From Burkholderia sp. 8Y (GTDB taxonomy: Bacteria; Pseudomonadota; Gammaproteobacteria; Burkholderiales; Burkholderiaceae), in contig NZ_LR733519.1 of NCBI RefSeq assembly GCF_902506145.1, positions 2,271,213 to 2,335,212 on the forward strand: a stretch of DNA of 64,000 nucleotides, read 5' to 3'. Each line of letters starts with the position of its first letter. Position 1 is the first letter of the stretch. The position numbers were made by a program, and so were the translations under genes. Under the pieces are notes generated by a model. The model made no database searches. It was not told the origin of the DNA and saw only the letters and a program-made list of their open reading frames with translations. Positions 25,735 to 34,512 of the stretch are shown piece by piece.

Positions 25735-25937
25735 CGATGCCTCCGTTCGCGTTCGCTGCTCCTCGGGTGAACGAAGCAATCACCGTTCCGGCGCGACGGG
25801 CTTTGCGACGGCGGGCGAAGGCATCACGATTGCTTGACGGTGCGCGTGCGGCGCGGGCCGCTCGCGCGGCGCGGAAGACGGCGTCGCCACGGTTCACAGC
25901 GGAGCACTTCCCGACATCGATTCATCAGGAGATCGAC

Positions 25938-26132
25938 ATGAGCACGTCATCGCAAAACGGCAAACCGGACGAGTCCCAGAACGCCGACAAAGAAGCGCAG
26001 GGCGGCAGCGACGAAACCTTCACGACCGACATTTCGGAGACCGACGACGAGGGCACCACCGTGCGCGAAGCCGAAGTGAAGTCGGACGACCTGTCGGAAG
26101 TCAAACCGGCGGGCGGCGGCGGACAGTCCTAA
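25938..26132 (+). CDS. Small acidic hypothetical protein
   Basis: 64 residues, very acidic and polar (TDISETDDEGTTVREAEVKS), with no hydrophobic core, so probably disordered. CAGGAG six bases before the ATG supports translation. Ends in GGGGQS. Resembles other short stress-associated hydrophilic proteins of this group, such as the one at 27477. Function unknown. Confidence 0.6.
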   Translation: MSTSSQNGKPDESQNADKEAQGGSDETFTTDISETDDEGTTVREAEVKSDDLSEVKPAGGGGQS

Positions 26133-26167
26133 GCGGTGCGCCCGGTCAACGCAGGGATCGAGCCGCC

Positions 26168-27034
26168 ATGCGCGTTCATCATCTGAATTGCATTTCGAGT
26201 TGTCCGCTCGGCGGCAAGCTTTTCGACGCTCGCACGCCGAGTCTGCTGCGCCGTGGCGAACTGACTTGCCATTGCTTGCTGATCGAGACGGACGACGGCC
26301 TCGTGCTCGTCGATACGGGCTTCGGCTTGCGGGATGTCGCCAATCCGCAGAGCCGCCTGAGCACGTTCTTCCTGTTCATGCTGAAGCCCGATTTCCGCGA
26401 GGAAATGACGGCGGTGCGGCAGATCGAACGGCTGGGCTTCAAGGCGAGCGATGTCCGGCACATTCTGATGAGTCACCTGGACTTCGATCACGCGGGCGGA
26501 CTCGACGATTTCCCTCAGGCGACCGTCCATATGCTTCAGGTCGAGCGCGACTATGCGCTCGCGCAAAAGACATGGCTCGACCGGCAACGGTTTCGGCCGC
26601 AGCAATGGTCGACGCGCGGCAACTGGAAGGTGCATCGCGCGGACGGCGAGAAGTGGCGCGGCTTCGACAGCGTGCGGCCGCTGCCCGGCTTTCGCGATGA
26701 CATCGCGCTCGTGCCGCTGCCCGGCCACACCTTCGGGCACGCGGGCATCGCCGTGCGCAAGGACGACCGGTGGCTCCTGCTTGCTGCCGACGCGTATTTC
26801 TTCCACACGGAGATGGACTGGGACCGGCCGCGCTGCACGCCCGGCCTCGCGTTCTATCAGTGGATGATGGAGAAGGACCGCGCCGCGCGCCTGCGCAATC
26901 AGGCGCGGCTTCGCGAGCTGTGCCGCACGGCCGGGTCCGAGCTGACCGTGTTCTGTAGCCACGATCCGTTCCAATTCGAGCGGCTTGCCGGACGCTCGCC
27001 CGGCATTCCAGCGGAACACCTCGTGATGGCGTGA
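26168..27034 (+). CDS. Metallo-beta-lactamase-fold hydrolase
   Basis: 288 residues. LVLVDTGFGLRD, then the metal motif SHLDFDHAGG (H103, D105, D107, H108), PLPGHTFGHAGIAV and LLLAADAYFF with a final CSHDPFQFERL give the MBL fold. The usual HxHxDH reads HxDxDH here. It acts on an ester, thioester or lactone substrate that cannot be inferred. Cytoplasmic: no signal. ATG 26168 has only a weak GGATCGAG upstream. Confidence 0.85.
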   Translation: MRVHHLNCISSCPLGGKLFDARTPSLLRRGELTCHCLLIETDDGLVLVDTGFGLRDVANPQSRLSTFFLFMLKPDFREEMTAVRQIERLGFKASDVRHILMSHLDFDHAGGLDDFPQATVHMLQVERDYALAQKTWLDRQRFRPQQWSTRGNWKVHRADGEKWRGFDSVRPLPGFRDDIALVPLPGHTFGHAGIAVRKDDRWLLLAADAYFFHTEMDWDRPRCTPGLAFYQWMMEKDRAARLRNQARLRELCRTAGSELTVFCSHDPFQFERLAGRSPGIPAEHLVMA

Positions 27035-27417
27035 AGCGGGCGTGCGGACCCGTACACGACCCTGCGGCTTCGCGCGATTCCCTTGCGGCTCGTGTGCTGC
27101 ACGAACACGTCCGCCGAGACGCTGCGGCGTTCGTTGAATGAAATTCTGTCGCGCGGCACCGAAGGCGTCGGCGTGACGCCTCTTGCGGAGTGGCGCGCGT
27201 TGATCAGAAAAGCACGCGCGACGGGCGCTTTCTCGGCGTGGATGCGCGACTTCGCGACGTTCGCACGCTTCGGCCGCGCGCAGGCCGCGCTCGGTCCGCA
27301 CGCAGGCCGCGCTCGGTCCGCACGCCCGACCCGCCGCCGCCCACTCCGCTATCGCAATTCGAAGCCGGCCTGCGGGAACATGGGCCGCTTCACCGCGTGC
27401 ATGTGCGTCCGCTCTGA
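27035..27417 (+). pseudogene. Possible frameshifted gene remnant
   Basis: No intact gene, but protein-like sequence is split over two frames. One frame gives TSAETLRRSLNEILSRGTEG and GAFSAWMRDFATFARFGRA up to about 27280; another gives PLSQFEAGLREHGPLHRVHV ending in a stop at 27417. Between them lies a 22-bp perfect tandem duplication (27281-27324), which alone would shift the frame by one. The first frame continues the MBL frame straight through its stop, without a start of its own. Family unknown. Confidence 0.3.
27281..27324 (+). repeat. Perfect 22-bp tandem duplication
   Basis: Copies 27281-27302 and 27303-27324 are identical, beginning CAGGCCGCGCTCGGTCC and ending GCACG. Perfect identity suggests a recent event. 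Confidence 0.9.
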
Positions 27418-27476
27418 CGGGGCACGCAGCTTGCATCGGCAAGACGTGCCAACCGACATCGCAGGAGCGATCAGCC

Positions 27477-27749
27477 ATGAAAGGACAACCCACCGAAAAC
27501 GCGGAGCGTCAGGACGAAGCGAGCGATCCGCGCACCGACAACCCGAAGGCGTCGCCGACATCGAACGCCGAGAAAGACCCCGACGAGTGGGTGACAGGCG
27601 ACGAGCCGATGACGGGCGCGCAGGCGTCGTATCTAAAGACGCTATCCGAAGAGGCGAAGGAGCCGTTCGACGCGTCGCTGACGAAGGCGGATGCGTCGCG
27701 CCGGATCGAGGAGCTCCAGGCCAAAACGGGCAGGGGACAGAAGTCCTGA
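27477..27749 (+). CDS. DUF3072 family protein
   Basis: 90 residues. A polar disordered N-terminus precedes the DUF3072 signature EWVTGDEPMTGAQASYLKTL and FDASLTKADASRRIEELQ. Proteins of this kind are small, soluble and of unknown function, often next to stress genes. CAGGAG lies eleven bases before the ATG. Confidence 0.87.
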   Translation: MKGQPTENAERQDEASDPRTDNPKASPTSNAEKDPDEWVTGDEPMTGAQASYLKTLSEEAKEPFDASLTKADASRRIEELQAKTGRGQKS

Positions 27750-27751
27750 CG

Positions 27752-27790
27752 GACCGCGACGTCCGCCGCGAGAGGGCGGCGGCGTGCGGT
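27752..27790. terminator. Convergent-gene hairpin, possible two-way terminator
   Basis: ACCGC / GCGGT and CCGCCGC / GCGGCGG pair around a GAGAG loop, with small bulges, between the convergent DUF3072 and OmpW genes. No T-run on either side, so efficiency is doubtful. Confidence 0.4.
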
Positions 27791-28518
27791 CAGAACTTGT
27801 AGCCGACCGACAGGAAACTCACGATCGGATTGAGCTTGATCTTCGACTCGCTGCGCACCGTGCCGACGGCCGATTGCGTCTCGAGCCGTGCGCGCGCCGA
27901 GAGCCACATGTACGACAGCGAGAACGACGCCGACCAGTGCTGCGTGAAGTTGTACGTGAACCCGGCGTTGGCGACCGGCGCGAACGAACTGCTGAGGCTC
28001 ACGGTCGTCGGCCCGGTCAGCGCATTGCCGTACTGGCTGGAATAGAGGAATGCGCCGTTCGCCATCGGCGCGGTGAGCTTCGTATCCGAGAACCACACAT
28101 ACGCGCCGCCCGCGGCGATATACGGACGGAAGCGGCTTTGCGCGCTGCCGAAGTAGTACTTCAGCAAAAGCGTCGGGCTCCACTCGCGCGCCGAGCCCAG
28201 CTTGCCGATGGCGCCGAGCGTGCCGGTGCCGTCGAGATTGAACTTCGGCGGCACGCCCAGCACCGCTTCAGCCGCGATGTGATCGGTGAAAAAGTAGGTC
28301 GTCGTGATCGCGAACGTATCGGCATTGTCCACGGACGCGCCCGCATTCGACTCGGTCATCGTCTGACCCAGCGCGTTGATCTTGAACGGGCCGCTGGAAT
28401 CCTGCGGCGCGAAGTGCATCCACCCCGCGTTGACGACGACATTTCCCGCCGCCTGTGCGTGAGCGCCGCTGACACACAACGCCGCGGCGGCCGCACACGC
28501 GATTTGCTTCGTTTTCAT
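27790..28518 (-). CDS. OmpW family outer membrane protein
   Basis: 242 residues with a signal peptide (cleavage after SGAHAQA). Features: GNVVVNAGWMHFAPQDSSGP at the mature N-terminus, TTYFFTDHIAAEAVLGVPP, SPTLLLKYYFG and a C-terminal strand ending SFLSVGYKF with terminal phenylalanine. OmpW forms an eight-stranded barrel for small hydrophobic molecules. The promoter must lie in 28519-28610. Confidence 0.92.
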   Translation of the reverse strand: MKTKQIACAAAAALCVSGAHAQAAGNVVVNAGWMHFAPQDSSGPFKINALGQTMTESNAGASVDNADTFAITTTYFFTDHIAAEAVLGVPPKFNLDGTGTLGAIGKLGSAREWSPTLLLKYYFGSAQSRFRPYIAAGGAYVWFSDTKLTAPMANGAFLYSSQYGNALTGPTTVSLSSSFAPVANAGFTYNFTQHWSASFSLSYMWLSARARLETQSAVGTVRSESKIKLNPIVSFLSVGYKF

Positions 28519-28610
28519 TCTTCTTGTCCAGATAGGGTACAGGCGCCGTGCACGCGTCCTCGCGCTGCACGGACCATCAATTGCGGTAACGGGCGATGCT
28601 CGCGGCGCGG

Positions 28611-29345
28611 TTACAGGCAGCAGTCGAGGCTCATCTTGAAGTACTCGTAGCTCATCGCGATGCTGCGTTTGACCGCATGCACTTCATCGACGCCCGGCGC
28701 ATTGCCGAGCAGCGTCGCGACGATTTCGAGGGCTTCCCACGGATGCGCGTCGTCGTAATGCGCGTGCAGGCTGAGCCAGCGCATCGCCTTGCGGCGAATC
28801 GACACCGGGAAGCTGTTCGCGTAGGTGTCCGTGCTGCACACCAACGTGGACCATTCGCCGGTCACGCCTTCGATCGCGAAGTTGGTCGCCGCGATGCTCG
28901 CCGCGAGCGCGTCCGTGCTGCTGCTCTTCCAGCACCAGTGGCTGAGCGCATAAGCGAGCGACGGACCGTTGGCCTTCATCAGGTCGCGCTTGCTCACATC
29001 GTGCGCGGCGGCCCAGTCGACCCAGTAATCGGCGTGATTCTGCTCGACGCGGATGTTGCGCGTCAGATAACGCCGCGCCAGGTCTTCGCCGCGCGAATGC
29101 CCGTAGCGGACCTTCTGGAGGTTCATCGCCATGTATTGCGGAAACTGCTCGACGACGGGCCATCCGTTGACGAGGAACGCTTCCGCCTGACGCGGCTCGA
29201 GCTTGGCTTCGCGCATCGCCGCGAAAATGGGATGCGTGACGACGGCCAGCTTCGCTTCTTTGGTCTCGGCCAGCACATCGCCGAGCCAGGCCGGGTAACT
29301 CGCGATGTCCTTCAAATCGCCCACCCGCTGAAAAGTCGGATCCAA
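28611..29345 (-). CDS. Heme-oxygenase-like (TenA-superfamily) iron-containing protein
   Basis: About 244 residues. WPVVEQFPQYMAMNLQKVRY, VEQNHADYWVDWAAAHDVSK and LSLHAHYDDAHPWEALEIVA supply the helical E/H positions seen in heme-oxygenase-like diiron oxidases (PqqC/TenA fold). Reaction unknown. I place the start at TTG 29345, six bases after AGGAG and just after the GGDEF/EAL stop; ATG 29381, twelve codons upstream and inside that gene, has no clear ribosome binding site. It forms a two-gene unit with the GGDEF/EAL gene. Confidence 0.78.
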   Translation of the reverse strand: MDPTFQRVGDLKDIASYPAWLGDVLAETKEAKLAVVTHPIFAAMREAKLEPRQAEAFLVNGWPVVEQFPQYMAMNLQKVRYGHSRGEDLARRYLTRNIRVEQNHADYWVDWAAAHDVSKRDLMKANGPSLAYALSHWCWKSSSTDALAASIAATNFAIEGVTGEWSTLVCSTDTYANSFPVSIRRKAMRWLSLHAHYDDAHPWEALEIVATLLGNAPGVDEVHAVKRSIAMSYEYFKMSLDCCL

Positions 29346-29358
29346 CGTGTTCTCCTGA

Positions 29359-31782
29359 TTAGATGTTGATGTGTTCGACATGCTGTGCCCAAGGCGCGGG
29401 GCGCCCAACATGAAACCCTTGAACGAAATCGACGCCCATCTCGCGCAACGCGCGCAGAATCGCTTCGCTTTCGACGTATTCCGCGATCGTCAGACGGCCC
29501 ATGGAATGGCCGATGTCGTTGATCGCGGCGACCATATCGCGATTAACGGCATCTTTGAGCATGTCCTTGATGAAACCGCCGTCGATCTTGATGTAGTCCA
29601 CCGGCAAGTGCTTCAGATAGCCGAACGACGACATGCCCGCGCCGAAGTCGTCGAGCGCGAACTTGCAGCCGCGCTTCTTCAACTCGCGGATAAAGCGCGC
29701 GGCTGCCGCGAGATTGGCGACGGCGGTGGTTTCGGTCACTTCGAAGCAGATCGCGGACGGCGCGACGCCGCTTATCGCGAACTGCTCGTTGAGAAATTGG
29801 AGGAAGCGTTCGTCGCCGATCGACGCACCCGACAGATTGATCGCGTACTGGAGGCGCTCGGTCGGTGGCGTGCAGGCGAGCGTTGCAAACACCGCGCGCA
29901 CGACCCAGCGGTCGATGGCGGACATCAGCCCGTAGCGTTCGGCGGCGGGCATGAAGAGTCCCGGCGGGACGATATCGCCGCGTTCGCCGACCATGCGCAG
30001 CAGAATTTCCATGTGCCGGGTCGCGCCTTCGCGGCGGCCCGCTCGCGGGTTCGCGGCCTGGATTTCCTGCGCGTAGAGGCAGAAGCGGTCGTTCGCGAGC
30101 GCGTCCTTGATGCGTCCGCACCACGACATTTCGCTCGCGTGGCGCGTCAGTTCCTTGTCGCCGGGCACCGCGAGATGCACGCGGTCGCGGCCGCGCTCTT
30201 TCGCGAGATAGCAGGCAATGTCGCCGTAGCGCATCGCGGTTTCGACATCGAGCCCGTTTTGCCGCAGATCGACCACGCCGATGCTCACGCTCGTCGACAG
30301 GCGATGCGTCTCCCACGACCACTCGAACGCCGCGACATCCTGTCGAAGCCGCTCCGCGATCTGCATCGCGTCGTGCTTGTCGCAACTGCAGAGCAGCGCG
30401 CCGAATTCGTCGCCGCCCAGACGGCCGAGCACGTCGTCGTCGCGCAGACATTGTTCGATGAAGAGCGCGACTTCGCGCAGCATCGCGTCGCCGGCGGCGT
30501 GGCCGTACGTGTCGTTGACGACCTTGAACTGGTCGAGGTCGAGCATCATCAGCATCTGCGCGCGATGCGAGTCGTCCATATCCGACTCGGGATCGAGCGC
30601 GGTGCTGAGGCGCCGTTCGAATTCCGTGCGATTCAGCAGTCCGGTCAGGCCGTCGTGCGTCGCCTGCCACGCGAGATTCGAGACGTACTCGCGCTCGCGC
30701 GTCATGTTTCTCAGCAGCAGGACGACGCCCGTCAGCGTATCGGAGGTATCGCGCACGACCGACGTGATTGCCTGCACGACGATATCGACGCCCAGCGCGT
30801 TGGTCAGAATCAAATCGCCGCCGGCTTCGTCCGGCTCCGCGCCCTTGAGCGCCTCGTCGATCACATCGACGGGACGGCGATCCCATTCGCGCGCCACGGT
30901 GACGAGCGCGCCCAGCGGCCGGTTCACGCACGCGGCGGCTTCGCGGCAAAAGAGTCGCTCGGCGGCCGGGTTGATGAATTCGACGAGCCCCGACGGCCCC
31001 ACCGAAATGACCGCCTCGCCGATGGAGCCGAGCGTCGCCTTCGCGCGCGCCTCGCTTCGGCGCAGCGCGTTCTCGGTCTCGAGCCGTGCGGTGATGAAGC
31101 GTCGCGCATACCAGCCCGACAGGCACACGAGCAGGACCGCGACCACGACGTTCACGGTGAAAAGAAGCATCGCGGTCTGACGGAACGCGGAGCCGAGCAC
31201 ATCGGCGAACGCGCGCGAGATCGGCGCGATCGAACCGTTGATATTCCAGACTTCGTTGGTGAGCCGGTCCACGTCGGCGTGACCGGAAGGGCCGCGCTGG
31301 ACGGCGGCGCGCAGCTTCCTGCCCGCATCGGTCAACTGGTCCACGAGCAGGTCGCCCGCCGTCCAGTACGCCACCGCTTCCTGGAAGTAGCTCGCGCGCC
31401 GGAACGTGCGGAACACCCAGATCACCGCGCCGACATCGGCGGGATAGACGCCGCTCGTGAGCAGCGCGGCACGCGCGGCGGGCACGTCCGGTTCGGGTAG
31501 GTCGAGCGCGAGCCTCGCGCGCTTCAGGCTGAGCGGATAGGCGATCGCGTCTTCGTATTGACGGAACGCCTGTTCGTCGCCGGTCTGCGCATAGCGCACG
31601 AGATAGAAGACGGCGTCCTTCTGTCCTTTGGACCAGGTGCTTTCACCGCCGATATACGCGCGCACTGACGACATGATCGCCAGACTCGTGGCCGCCATCG
31701 CCAAAAGGGAGATGACGACCGCGAGAAACGGCCATATCGTGTTGAATAATTGCCGGTTTGTCGTCTTGGGGGCAACGCGCAT
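29359..31782 (-). CDS. Membrane PAS-GGDEF-EAL cyclic-di-GMP enzyme
   Basis: 807 residues. Two membrane helices (about 17-38 and 203-223) bound a periplasmic sensor region; then a PAS domain (about 245-362), GGDEF (372-540) and EAL (555-800). The cyclase motif GGDEF is intact at 456-460 with the inhibitory RxxD at 447-450. The EAL motif reads EIL (592-594), while NLSG, FEVTET, DDFGAG (711-716) and KIDGGF are kept, so phosphodiesterase activity is plausible but unproven. AGAAGG precedes the ATG. Co-transcribed with the downstream heme-oxygenase-like gene. Confidence 0.92.
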   Translation of the reverse strand: MRVAPKTTNRQLFNTIWPFLAVVISLLAMAATSLAIMSSVRAYIGGESTWSKGQKDAVFYLVRYAQTGDEQAFRQYEDAIAYPLSLKRARLALDLPEPDVPAARAALLTSGVYPADVGAVIWVFRTFRRASYFQEAVAYWTAGDLLVDQLTDAGRKLRAAVQRGPSGHADVDRLTNEVWNINGSIAPISRAFADVLGSAFRQTAMLLFTVNVVVAVLLVCLSGWYARRFITARLETENALRRSEARAKATLGSIGEAVISVGPSGLVEFINPAAERLFCREAAACVNRPLGALVTVAREWDRRPVDVIDEALKGAEPDEAGGDLILTNALGVDIVVQAITSVVRDTSDTLTGVVLLLRNMTREREYVSNLAWQATHDGLTGLLNRTEFERRLSTALDPESDMDDSHRAQMLMMLDLDQFKVVNDTYGHAAGDAMLREVALFIEQCLRDDDVLGRLGGDEFGALLCSCDKHDAMQIAERLRQDVAAFEWSWETHRLSTSVSIGVVDLRQNGLDVETAMRYGDIACYLAKERGRDRVHLAVPGDKELTRHASEMSWCGRIKDALANDRFCLYAQEIQAANPRAGRREGATRHMEILLRMVGERGDIVPPGLFMPAAERYGLMSAIDRWVVRAVFATLACTPPTERLQYAINLSGASIGDERFLQFLNEQFAISGVAPSAICFEVTETTAVANLAAAARFIRELKKRGCKFALDDFGAGMSSFGYLKHLPVDYIKIDGGFIKDMLKDAVNRDMVAAINDIGHSMGRLTIAEYVESEAILRALREMGVDFVQGFHVGRPAPWAQHVEHINI

Positions 31783-32036
31783 GTTTACCTTCTTGTTGTT
31801 CGCTTAGGTACGACTGGAACGCTGCGACTGCGGGCCCGAGTTCCACGACCACGCGACCGGACGATCCGGATAACCCACTCTCTTCCGGAATATCGGCAGC
31901 GGACGCCGGGGCTTGAGGGCAGGCGTCGTTAAGCAAACGTTTGGCGCGTTGAATGTTAATTATCGAATAGCCGTAGCCGATAAAAGACGGTGAGGTAAAA
32001 AGGACGTTCGCCCTCGGGCGAACCGGAAATTATCGA

Positions 32037-32255
32037 TCAACCGCGCGTGTCGATCCACTCGCGGGCCCATCGGCGCGAGTATTCGACGGCGTCGGTCTCG
32101 TTCGAGAAGTAGTCGAGCGAATAGAAGCGATACTGCGCGTCGCTCTCAGTAGTGGAGGCGCGCTCGAGAAGCAGATCGGCGGAAAAGGTTTGGTCGCGCA
32201 GCGGATGCGCAAACGCGTGCACCGCATAACCGCGGTAGTGTTGAGTTGCATTCAT
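32037..32255 (-). CDS. Small hypothetical protein
   Basis: 72 residues, no signal or membrane segment. The central part (RYFSLDYF-like QYRFYSLDYFSNETDAVEYS) and a C-terminal helix ARRWAREWIDTRG-type tail look like a small folded protein. The overlapping frame starting at 32251 is less protein-like. Lies downstream of the cold-shock gene past its terminator, so it needs its own promoter in 32256-32420. Function unknown. Confidence 0.6.
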   Translation of the reverse strand: MNATQHYRGYAVHAFAHPLRDQTFSADLLLERASTTESDAQYRFYSLDYFSNETDAVEYSRRWAREWIDTRG

Positions 32256-32418
32256 TTTAATTTTAAGGTCGTGGGCTTTTTCGTCGATGCGGAAAAGCCG
32301 GAGGACAAAACGTCCTCGATAGACGCCAGGGAAAATCGTCTGGGCCGAAAGATCTGGCCGAAGGTGGCCGAGAGATAAGCGGGGGACGGAGAAAGGCGAA
32401 GAAGCGAGGAAAGCGGAT

Positions 32419-32446
32419 AAAACGCGGGGGCCCTGTGGCCCCCGCG
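32419..32446 (-). terminator. Rho-independent terminator of the cold-shock gene
   Basis: Perfect 10-bp stem (CGCGGGGGCC / GGCCCCCGCG) with an ACAG loop, followed on the minus strand by TTTTATC. It lies about 36 bases beyond the cold-shock stop. Confidence 0.9.
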
Positions 32447-32482
32447 CATGCTACGAATTACTGCGTGCTACTGAATCAAGAC

Positions 32483-32686
32483 TTACAGCGGCTTGATGTT
32501 CGAAGCTTGCATGCCCTTCGGGCCGCGCTTCGTTTCAAAGCTCACCTTTTGGCCTTCGGCCAGGGTCTTGAAGCCGTCGGCGCGAATCTCCGAGAAATGC
32601 GCGAAGAGGTCGTCGCCACCATTGTCGGGGGTGATGAAGCCGAAGCCCTTGGTGTCGTTAAACCATTTGACAGTACCGGTGTCCAT
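32483..32686 (-). CDS. Cold-shock protein, CspA family
   Basis: 67 residues, the standard single cold-shock domain. RNP1-type KGFGFITP and RNP2-type LFAHFSEI nucleic-acid-binding motifs are intact, after the usual opening [11 protein letters not shown]. Binds single-stranded RNA/DNA as a chaperone. More than 200 bases of non-coding DNA lie upstream (32687-32921), room for the long regulatory leader common in cspA genes. Ends at a strong terminator. Confidence 0.95.
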   Translation of the reverse strand: MDTGTVKWFNDTKGFGFITPDNGGDDLFAHFSEIRADGFKTLAEGQKVSFETKRGPKGMQASNIKPL

Positions 32687-32921
32687 GAAAATCCTGAAAT
32701 AAAAATTGAAGTTGCTCGAAACGAGCGGGGTGAAGCGGCAAGGAGGGAGTGGACAACGAATACCGGAACAAACTCGGACTATTGATGAGCAGCAATCGAC
32801 TTCTTGTACTTCAAGCGTCATTATGCCAAACCCAATCGAATCAGTCAACTATTTCTTCGATCAATTTGATAAGGATGCCCGGCCGCGCAAATAAACGGCC
32901 GAGCTGACGCTCTCGATGCCG

Positions 32922-33845
32922 TTACAGCGGGGTCTTCTTCGTGCCCGTCACGCCAGTTGTGCCTTCGAGGTCCGTGGTCGTGCCTGCCACTCCGGTGGTG
33001 GCGCCCGGCACGCCGGTCGTCGTGCCTTCCACGCCTGCGGTGCGTTCCACTTCCACTTCAGTGCCGCGGACGGTATCTGTGATCGTCTCGGTCCGGTTGG
33101 AGCTTTCCTTGCCGACAACCACTTCCTCGACGACGCGCGCCGTCTTCGCCACGACCGCTTGTTCAGCCGTTTCCTTAATCTCGACGAAGCCTTCCTTCAG
33201 ATCCGCCGCCGTCGCGGGACGATCCACTGCGCGGCGTTCGATGCTCGCGTGCTCTTCATGCAGGTTCACGGACTCGCTGACCGGCGTTTCCGTCAGACGC
33301 GAATACACGCGCACGCCGCCGGTCTGCACTTCGCGCTTGCCGACTTCCAGCGACTCCTGCACGACCGGGAACGCCTGGCGCTCCGCTGCGATTTCGTCTG
33401 CGGTGTAAGCGGGCGCATTTCGGTCGTAGCTGCTGTAGCCCGTGTTGCGCCACTGCGCGACACGCGAGTCGATGTCGATTGCGCCCGCCGCATAGAGCGC
33501 GTCGCGCACGCGTTCGGTCGCCGTTCCATCCGGTACGTCCACCGACAGCAATGCGCTGCCGCGTCGCACCGCTTCCTGATAATGACCGATCTCTTCGGGA
33601 CGGTCGTCGTCGCCGAACAGGTTTTTGAAGAAGTGTTCGATGCGGCCCATCGCGCCTTCGTTCGCCTCGCCGACGGGACGGTCCGTCGAGAGATCGGTCG
33701 TGGCGGCGCCGGTCGTCATCGACGAGCTTGCGTCGTTCGAGTGCACGCTCATGTCTGTGCGCGCGATGCCTTCTGCTTCGAGGCGGGTCTGAGCGAGTTC
33801 GGCATCCTGAAGCGTATTGAATACACCAATGATAGTCTGAGTCAT
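32922..33845 (-). CDS. YsnF/AvaK (DUF2382) stress protein with N-terminal YflT-like domain
   Basis: 307 residues. The first 115 residues (TIIGVFNTLQDAELAQTRLE, HFFKNLFGDDDRPEEIGHYQ, GSALLSVDVPD) match the general-stress YflT domain. DUF2382 follows (about 160-255: FPVVQESLEVGKREVQTGGV, VNLHEEHASIERRAVDRPA). The last 50 residues are a low-complexity Gly/Thr/Val tail (TTTGVPGATTGVAGTTTDLE). No membrane segment. GGAG precedes ATG 33845. Upstream of it lies a second DUF2382 gene on the same strand. Function unknown, linked to stress. Confidence 0.85.
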   Translation of the reverse strand: MTQTIIGVFNTLQDAELAQTRLEAEGIARTDMSVHSNDASSSMTTGAATTDLSTDRPVGEANEGAMGRIEHFFKNLFGDDDRPEEIGHYQEAVRRGSALLSVDVPDGTATERVRDALYAAGAIDIDSRVAQWRNTGYSSYDRNAPAYTADEIAAERQAFPVVQESLEVGKREVQTGGVRVYSRLTETPVSESVNLHEEHASIERRAVDRPATAADLKEGFVEIKETAEQAVVAKTARVVEEVVVGKESSNRTETITDTVRGTEVEVERTAGVEGTTTGVPGATTGVAGTTTDLEGTTGVTGTKKTPL

Positions 33846-33930
33846 AGCAGCATCTCCGAGAAAAAGGCGTACGCAAGCCGGGAATAAAGCGCGTGCGATG
33901 GTAAGCGCAACGGGCGTTCCCGCGCGTGCC

Positions 33931-34371
33931 TCAGCTTGCTTGCGGATCGGGCTTCCATTCGCCGTCCGGCCCTTCGCGCCGTTCCACGACAAGTTCTTCG
34001 GAGTTCACGAGGACTTGATGCACCACGTCCTCTTGCGTCTCGGTCGTCTTGACGTACACCTCTTCTTTCAACGTCAGTTGCATTCTGACCACCGGCACGT
34101 ATTCGTATACCGGAATGACGAGCGTATCGCCTTCGCGGCGCGGTTCGCTGCGCTCCTCGACCGGACGATTCACCGCGACGCGTCTCACTTCCACTTGCTG
34201 CGTGGCGAGCCGCATCGAGACCGGCTGCATTTCCTCATGCACGACCTTGCGCACGCGCACGGAGCCGGTCTCGGTCGTGCGCACGCCGACCGCGAGTTCT
34301 TCCTGCACGGCAGACAGGCGCACTTCTTCCGAAGGCTGCGGGACATTGCGGGGTGTTTCGTCTGCGTTCAT
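33931..34371 (-). CDS. DUF2382 (YsnF-type) protein
   Basis: 146 residues, essentially one DUF2382 domain: VRLSAVQEELAVGVRTTETG, VRVRKVVHEEMQPVSMRLA, VEVRRVAVNRPVEE and IPVYEYVPVVRMQLTLKEEV. Start taken at ATG 34371, preceded by GGAG seven bases upstream; the in-frame ATG four codons earlier lacks such a site. Sits 85 bases upstream of the larger DUF2382 gene and is probably co-transcribed. Confidence 0.82.
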   Translation of the reverse strand: MNADETPRNVPQPSEEVRLSAVQEELAVGVRTTETGSVRVRKVVHEEMQPVSMRLATQQVEVRRVAVNRPVEERSEPRREGDTLVIPVYEYVPVVRMQLTLKEEVYVKTTETQEDVVHQVLVNSEELVVERREGPDGEWKPDPQAS

Positions 34372-34512
34372 CGGCTTCTCCATCGCGAGTGCGCGGGACG
34401 CTGATTCGCCCGCTCGAAGACGGCCGCCGTTCGCGGAACGCGCGGCGGCCATCTGAGCAATGGAACGCGCAAGCACTGTGCCGCTGTGACTCGCCCGCAA
34501 GCCGATGCGCAG

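Noticed and set aside
29371..31500. Long open frame (709 codons) antisense to the GGDEF/EAL gene
   Set aside because: No domain features and mirrors the codon bias of the sense gene.
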